64,000 nucleotides of DNA. It comes from an uncultured Ruminococcus sp. GTDB lineage: Bacteria > Bacillota > Clostridia > Lachnospirales > Lachnospiraceae. The notes beneath the pieces are model-generated. The model was not told the DNA's origin, made no database searches, and saw only the letters and a program-made list of their open reading frames with translations. Position numbers and translations under genes: made by a program. Numbering within the stretch: position 1 is the stretch's first letter; every line of letters starts with the position of its first letter. Location: assembly GCA_900066355.1 (NCBI GenBank), contig FMEL01000015.1:1-64000 (forward strand), read 5' to 3'. Positions 59,647 to 64,000 of this stretch are shown here, piece after piece.

Positions 59647-60348
59647 TCAGATATTTGGGAAACCTGCAAAACATTCTCCTTTCGGAGTTACCTGAAATTC
59701 CAGCTTCTTTCCTGTGACCGGATGTCGGAACACAAGATGACAGGAACATAGTCCCAGCGGAAGTCCTGAAGAATCCTCCGGATTATATTTTCGATCTCCG
59801 AGAAGCGACATTCCGGCATGTGCCATCTGTACCCTGATCTGATGATGGCGGCCTGTTCCCAGCTGTATCCTGACCAAAATTCTTTTACCGGTCAAAGTCC
59901 GCTCATCTGAAACTTCATTAAGTACTTCATAATCCAGAACTGCTTTTTTTGCTCCGTCAGTTTCTGGTGTAACTACTGCAGATGTATTTGTTTTTCCGTC
60001 TTTCTTCAGATAATCTTCCAGATGCCCCTGCACTTTCTCCACCTTCTGAGCTGTCACGGCAAGATACTCCTTCGTAACGCTTCCTGATGTAATCTGACCT
60101 GTCAGCCCTGCAGCTGCCTTTTTATTTTTTGCAAAAACAAGCACCCCTTCTACCGGCTGATCCAGACGATGAACGACTCCCAGATACGGCATTTTCCCGG
60201 GATTTTTTGCTACCAGATAATTTTTCAGAGTGCTTTCCATATCCGGCATCCCGATTCTCGCACTCTGCACAGCAATACCTGCCGCTTTGTGGCAGACAAT
60301 GATTTCTTTATCCTCATATAAAATCATATTTTCTATATTATTCCACAT
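59647..60348 (-). CDS. RluA-family RNA pseudouridine synthase
   Basis: 233 residues, no S4 domain. YEDKEIIVCHKAAGIAVQSAR at the start and the catalytic HRLDQPVEGVLVFAKN (Asp nucleophile; the usual TSG after HRLD is replaced by PVEG), then RILVRIQLGTGRHHQIRVQMAHAGMSLLGDRKY. It isomerises uridine in rRNA or tRNA; the target site is unknown. The start codon lies directly after a terminator-like hairpin (60349-60392) whose right arm contains the GGGAGAG ribosome binding site. Any transcript from the 61335 promoter must pass that hairpin. Confidence 0.9.
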   Translation of the reverse strand: MWNNIENMILYEDKEIIVCHKAAGIAVQSARIGMPDMESTLKNYLVAKNPGKMPYLGVVHRLDQPVEGVLVFAKNKKAAAGLTGQITSGSVTKEYLAVTAQKVEKVQGHLEDYLKKDGKTNTSAVVTPETDGAKKAVLDYEVLNEVSDERTLTGKRILVRIQLGTGRHHQIRVQMAHAGMSLLGDRKYNPEDSSGLPLGLCSCHLVFRHPVTGKKLEFQVTPKGECFAGFPNI

Positions 60349-60392
60349 AAAAAAACTCTCCCTTAGCGCTTACTGCACTTTCTATGGAGAGT
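60349..60392 (-). terminator. Terminator-like hairpin overlapping the RluA-type gene's ribosome binding site
   Basis: On the minus strand ACTCTCC (60386-60392) pairs with GGAGAGT (60355-60361), with an inner AGTGC/GCGCT stem, followed by seven T residues and then the ATG at 60348. The right arm is the likely Shine-Dalgarno sequence, so the same hairpin could stop transcription or hide the ribosome binding site. Confidence 0.75.
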
Positions 60393-61328
60393 ATAACGTA
60401 AAATCTATCTTTATACAACAGTAAGACGGTCATCACTTTTTCTTATAATTTACTTCTCATAATCTAAAATGATGACCGTCTTAACAATCTTCGCTATTCA
60501 ATTTTAATTAACCTCTTTGTTCTTTCAAAACTTATCGTCTTGTTTACTAATTGAAATCTTTGATACCTCTTTTAGTATACTTCATTCAATTATCTGTATT
60601 TAGTTTTTATATTTATTAATTATCTTTTTATCTGATATTGTGTCTTTTGGTTTCTTGTAATTTCCTGCTCACAAACGAGATGATTTTTATCATTCGGTTC
60701 ATTTAGAAAGTTGATAGAGTTTAAATTATAATTTACGGATTATAATTTAATTTAGAAATATGAAAGTATCTTTTCCTTCTGATTAGAGCAACTCCAAACT
60801 TAACTTCTTAAATTTCGAACTGTTTTCATCGGGAATAAGACCCCATTAATTTCTGATGTAATATCTTTTGTGAGAAGATATTCTTCTGATGCAAAGCTTC
60901 GATTCATATAACTCACATCATCTGGATCTCAACTTTTAAAAATGTTTCTTTACACATTTCTAAAATTCTTTGTATCAGGTTCGTGACAGTTATTCAATAT
61001 GAGTGATCGATTCTATATACCTGTAATACGTTTTGTATGATTCATTACTTTCGGAAAGGCCTGTTCGCCAGGTAATATTTTAAATATTTCTTTCGAATGT
61101 TCTGTAATGATCGGTATAAATAATGGATAATTTATGTATCAGGTCTTTCTTGCAGGAAACTCAATCTCTGTCACTTCTCATATTGATATGATGTGTGGCT
61201 AGTGTCCCAACGGTATCACCTTACCCTTTCTTTTCGATTTCATTCCTTTCATGTAACATTTATTTATACTATGAATTGAATGATTTTTTTATTTTGTTTG
61301 ATTTGTTTTTCTCTTATTTTCTTTTGAT
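60349..61328 (-). ncRNA. Candidate large non-coding RNA or about 0.98-kb leader of the RluA-type gene
   Basis: No convincing gene on either strand over about 950 bp of AT-rich DNA. A near-consensus promoter at 61335-61363 points into it, and a terminator-like hairpin ends it at 60349-60392. The minus-strand RNA contains many local stems: ATTAC/GTAAT closing two small hairpins (CCTG-GCGAA-CAGG and CTTT-CCG-AAAG) near 61036-61073, TAAATTATAAT/ATTATAATTTA at 60720-60749, AATATCTT/AAGATATT near 60871-60894, and a 13-bp AAGACGGTCATCA inverted repeat at 60423-60482. The 5' TGATACC can pair with GGTATCA about 650 nt downstream. It matches no RNA family that I can name with confidence. Confidence 0.45.
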
Positions 61329-61334
61329 GTCATT

Positions 61335-61363
61335 ATAATAGCACCGTCCAATGTATTTGTCAA
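61335..61363 (-). promoter_or_regulatory. Near-consensus SigA promoter driving leftward into the non-coding region
   Basis: On the minus strand TTGACA (61358-61363), 17 bp, TATTAT (61335-61340). There is no coding sequence within 900 bp downstream. Confidence 0.8.
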
Positions 61364-61521
61364 CACATTTTTATATTTTTCTCATAATTATTATTTATTT
61401 CATTATTTGCAGTATATTTATATTGTGTATTTTTCGTATTATATATTATTTTCTGATAATTCATTCTGCTCCGTCTTTTCCTTCTCGTCCCCATACCGGT
61501 CACCCTTCTTTCCCCATACTA

Positions 61522-61725
61522 ATAAACAGACAGGACACCATTCATACAGAAACCGCAAATACTCATGAGTACTGCGTTATGCGATACATGCTTAGCTTCT
61601 GCCACCAAGCTCGCTGTCTGAGCGTAAGCGAGTTCGAGCGACTGGCAGATTATAAGCGCATGTATCACATAGCAGACGCAATGGTATTTGCAGAGCTGTA
61701 TGGATGGTGTCCTGTCGTCTTTATA
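61522..61725. repeat. 204-bp giant imperfect inverted repeat (hairpin element, copy 2) after the hydratase gene
   Basis: ATAAACAGACAGGACACC at the left end pairs with GGTGTCCTGTCGTCTTTAT at the right end. Further paired blocks are CATACAG, GCAAATAC, ATGCGATACATGC with GCATGTATCACAT, and CTGCCA with TGGCAG, closing near 61620. Its length, position just after a minus-strand stop codon and terminal sequences (GGTGTYCTGTC, TTTATA) match the element at 15334-15538. The interiors differ. No target duplication is evident. Confidence 0.85.
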
Positions 61726-61735
61726 GCAATATATA

Positions 61736-64000
61736 TTATCCTCTGTTGTAATTGATCAGACAGCCTTTCAGGATGATCGCACGCTCATCGTCAGTCAGTT
61801 CACCCAGAGTTACCTGGAACTCTTTCAGTCCGTCTTCTTTTACTACATAAGCTGTGATACTGTCCGCTTTGTCTGCAACAGCTCCTCGAACCTCAGGGAA
61901 GAACAGGTAGTCCCCGTTCTCAAACGGAAGATCTCCCTGCGGGATCAGGAATGGAAGCATACCCCAGTTGATCAGGTTGGAGCGATAACGCTTTGTTGCG
62001 TATTCGTTGGCAATATTTGCCCATCCGCCAAGAACCTTCTGACAGGAAGCTGCCTGCTCACGCGCAGAACCATCACCAGGTTTTACTGCAAAGATCGTAC
62101 TTCCGATACCGATGTTTTCTTTACTGATATCTGCAAACTGTTTCTTAATAGCTTCCATAACAGGCTTCAGTTCCGGTACTGCCTCTGCCGGACATTCTCC
62201 TGCCTCCAGAGCTTTCTGTGCTTTCTGGATTTCCTTTGCACGTCCAACGTATGCCGGATCTTTACGGGACAGAGTAAACTCAGCCAGTCCAAGCGGGTTG
62301 GAACGGAAGGAGGAAGTTTCACCTGACGGGATCAGCTCATCCGTTGTTGTAACCGGATCATGGATCTCAGATACAACTTTCAGCACAAGATTATCTGCCA
62401 GTGCAGGCATCTTCGGCCAGTCTTTGATGTTTGGTCCAAACTGGATCTCCACGCTCGGATCTGCAACACCCTTACTGTCAAAAATACGGTTCTCATAAAT
62501 CGTCTTGTCGAAGAAGTATTTCTGATGTGTATAGTTTCCGTCAAATTCTTCTGCTGAAGTCAGGAAACCTTTGTTTGCTGCTGTTGCTGCGATAGATCTT
62601 GCATCCATAAGAGCAACAGAAGAAATCTGTCCGTTCTGAACCTTGGAGCCTTCACGGTTCGGGAAGTTTCTGGTCGTATGACGGATACTGAATGCGTTAT
62701 TTGCCGGTGTATCACCTGCACCAAAGCACGGACCGCAAAATGCAGTCTTAACAACAGCACCTGTCGCAAGGAGGTCTGCAAGGACACCGTTTCTTGCAAG
62801 TTCCATGTATATCGGAGTACTTGCCGGATATACGCTGAGTGTAAATGCATCTGATCCGATGCTTGCGCCACGGAGGATATCCGCTGCCGCACAGATATTT
62901 TCGAAACCACCGCCTGCACATCCTGCGATGATTCCCTGCTCTACATAAAGCTTTCCGTCGATCACTTTGTCTTTCAGAGTGTATGGAACCTTACCATCAA
63001 GGCTGATCTGTGCTTTCTTCTCAACATCATCCAGAATATCATAAAGATTGGCTTTCAGTTCATCGATGGTATAAGTGTTGCTCGGATGGAACGGCATTGC
63101 GATCATTGGTTTGATCTCACTTAAGTCGACTTCCACGCAGCCGTCATAATAAGCTACTTTACCTGGTTTCAGTTCTTTGTAGTCTTCTTTTCTGCCATGG
63201 ATCTCATAGAATTCTTCAATCTTTTCATCTGTCTGCCAGATAGAGGAAAGACATGTAGTCTCTGTTGTCATAACGTCCACACCGATACGGAAATCAGCGC
63301 TCAGTCCTGCAACACCAGGTCCCACGAATTCCATAACTTTATTCTTTACATAGCCGTTGGCGAATACTTTGCCGATGATTGCAAGTGCAACGTCCTGCGG
63401 TCCTACTCCCGGACGCGGTTCCCCTTTCAGATAGATTGCCACAACGCCCGGCATATTGATGTCATATGTCTGGGAAAGGAGCTGTTTTACAAGTTCTCCG
63501 CCACCTTCACCCATAGCCATGGTACCAAGCGCACCATAACGAGTATGGCTGTCTGAACCAAGAATCATCTTGCCGCCGCCTGCCAGCATTTCGCGTGCAA
63601 ACTGATGGATAACAGCCTGATGAGGAGGTACATAAACTCCGCCATATTTCTTCGCACAGGTCAGGCCAAACATATGGTCGTCTTCATTGATCGTACCACC
63701 AACTGCACAAAGAGAGTTATGACAGTTTGTCAGTACATAAGGAACCGGGAATTTCTCGAGTCCTGATGCACGTGCTGTCTGAATAATACCAACAAAAGTG
63801 ATATCGTGAGATGTCAGCTTATCAAATTTAATCTGGAGCTTTTCCATATTTCCGGAAGTATTGTGTGCTTCAAGAATTCCGTATGCCATTGTATTTCTGG
63901 CCGCTTCTTCTCTGGATACCGGCTGATTCATACTGCCTTCTTCAACGATGTCATGACCGTTTACCAGATAAACGCCACTGTCGTATAACTTCATTAACAA
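61736..64000 (-). CDS. Aconitase-family hydratase (YbhJ-like), start at or just beyond the window edge
   Basis: About 752 residues within the window. Aconitase/isopropylmalate isomerase superfamily: SDSHTRYGALGTMAMGEGGG, GKVFANGYVKNKVMEF, IAGCAGGGFENI and AFCGPCFGAGD. The Cys of the last two motifs should ligate the 4Fe-4S cluster. The C-terminal swivel domain has RSNLINWGMLPF with the substrate Arg/Ser. The whole resembles E. coli YbhJ-type putative hydratases more than housekeeping AcnA; the substrate is therefore uncertain (citrate or another 2-hydroxy acid). An in-frame ATG lies at 63994; a true start a few codons further upstream, outside the window, is possible. Confidence 0.88.
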   Translation of the reverse strand: MLMKLYDSGVYLVNGHDIVEEGSMNQPVSREEAARNTMAYGILEAHNTSGNMEKLQIKFDKLTSHDITFVGIIQTARASGLEKFPVPYVLTNCHNSLCAVGGTINEDDHMFGLTCAKKYGGVYVPPHQAVIHQFAREMLAGGGKMILGSDSHTRYGALGTMAMGEGGGELVKQLLSQTYDINMPGVVAIYLKGEPRPGVGPQDVALAIIGKVFANGYVKNKVMEFVGPGVAGLSADFRIGVDVMTTETTCLSSIWQTDEKIEEFYEIHGRKEDYKELKPGKVAYYDGCVEVDLSEIKPMIAMPFHPSNTYTIDELKANLYDILDDVEKKAQISLDGKVPYTLKDKVIDGKLYVEQGIIAGCAGGGFENICAAADILRGASIGSDAFTLSVYPASTPIYMELARNGVLADLLATGAVVKTAFCGPCFGAGDTPANNAFSIRHTTRNFPNREGSKVQNGQISSVALMDARSIAATAANKGFLTSAEEFDGNYTHQKYFFDKTIYENRIFDSKGVADPSVEIQFGPNIKDWPKMPALADNLVLKVVSEIHDPVTTTDELIPSGETSSFRSNPLGLAEFTLSRKDPAYVGRAKEIQKAQKALEAGECPAEAVPELKPVMEAIKKQFADISKENIGIGSTIFAVKPGDGSAREQAASCQKVLGGWANIANEYATKRYRSNLINWGMLPFLIPQGDLPFENGDYLFFPEVRGAVADKADSITAYVVKEDGLKEFQVTLGELTDDERAIILKGCLINYNRG

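Noticed and set aside
60840..61240. Coding-like stretches in one minus-strand frame of the non-coding region (for example MKSKRKGKVIPLGH and later segments)
   Set aside because: The frame is broken by many stops at about the density expected for AT-rich DNA, and no segment resembles a known family; a pseudogene is not supported.
61351..61755. 134-codon plus-strand frame
   Set aside because: It runs through AT-rich promoter DNA and the giant hairpin; no start signal and a biased Ile/Tyr/Phe composition.

Overview
The window looks like a chromosomal segment of a gut-type Firmicute of the class Clostridia, most likely family Lachnospiraceae. The pointers are low-to-moderate GC with Gram-positive ribosome binding sites, secreted proteins ending in bacterial Ig-like repeats without LPXTG anchors, a eukaryotic-type HisA, a Rex-type operator region at adhE, and a flavin-based extracytosolic electron-transfer cluster. 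There is no rRNA, tRNA, transposase gene, phage module or CRISPR array. Genus assignment is not possible from the sequence alone.

Left part (1-15 kb). A truncated leucine-rich-repeat surface protein and a secreted CHAP hydrolase are followed by two related LytTR-type signalling operons. Operon A (4.4-6.9 kb) is a response regulator plus a histidine kinase split over two overlapping genes: one has the phospho-accepting His but no ATPase, the other has the ATPase but a degenerate His box. Operon B (9.7-10.9 kb) is a paralogous regulator plus a 138-residue soluble protein that joins the two dimerisation/phosphotransfer helices and has neither membrane nor ATPase domain. A lone type IV pilin-like gene follows. 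dapF, a transglutaminase-like protein, an AraC regulator, a dicarboxylate-type symporter, a CaCA exchanger behind a yybP-ykoY (Mn2+) riboswitch and a nitroreductase complete this part.

Middle (15-30 kb). secA lies next to a 205-bp giant inverted repeat. An electron-transfer cluster follows: NusG domain II (EetA-like) and Gx transporter (EetB-like) converge on a leftward operon of a Tp47-domain surface protein, two FMN-binding proteins, a membrane polyferredoxin and ApbE flavin transferase. The operon promoter is flanked by two GTTAG-N6-CTAAC palindromes. Then come ogg, a small Cys-rich protein, ugd and rfbF.

30-42 kb. Two paralogous giant secreted Ig-like proteins lie in tandem. The longer one is interrupted at a run of eight G residues just after its signal peptide; seven would restore the frame, so this looks like a phase-variable locus caught OFF. 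A radical SAM protein, a nitroreductase and hisA follow.

42-64 kb. A lipoprotein, a D,D-carboxypeptidase, a cobO-dapA-dapB operon, a tandem OB-fold protein, typA, an AI-2E-family permease, adhE, a small alarmone synthetase, an aminotransferase, an NSS transporter, an orphan sugar-binding protein, an RluA-type pseudouridine synthase and an aconitase-family hydratase. A 143-bp MITE with 8-bp target duplications lies at 58.1 kb. Between rluA-like and the hydratase is about 1 kb of AT-rich non-coding DNA with a near-consensus promoter and a terminator that overlaps the rluA-like ribosome binding site, a good candidate for a large RNA or long leader. A second member of the 205-bp giant hairpin family follows the hydratase.
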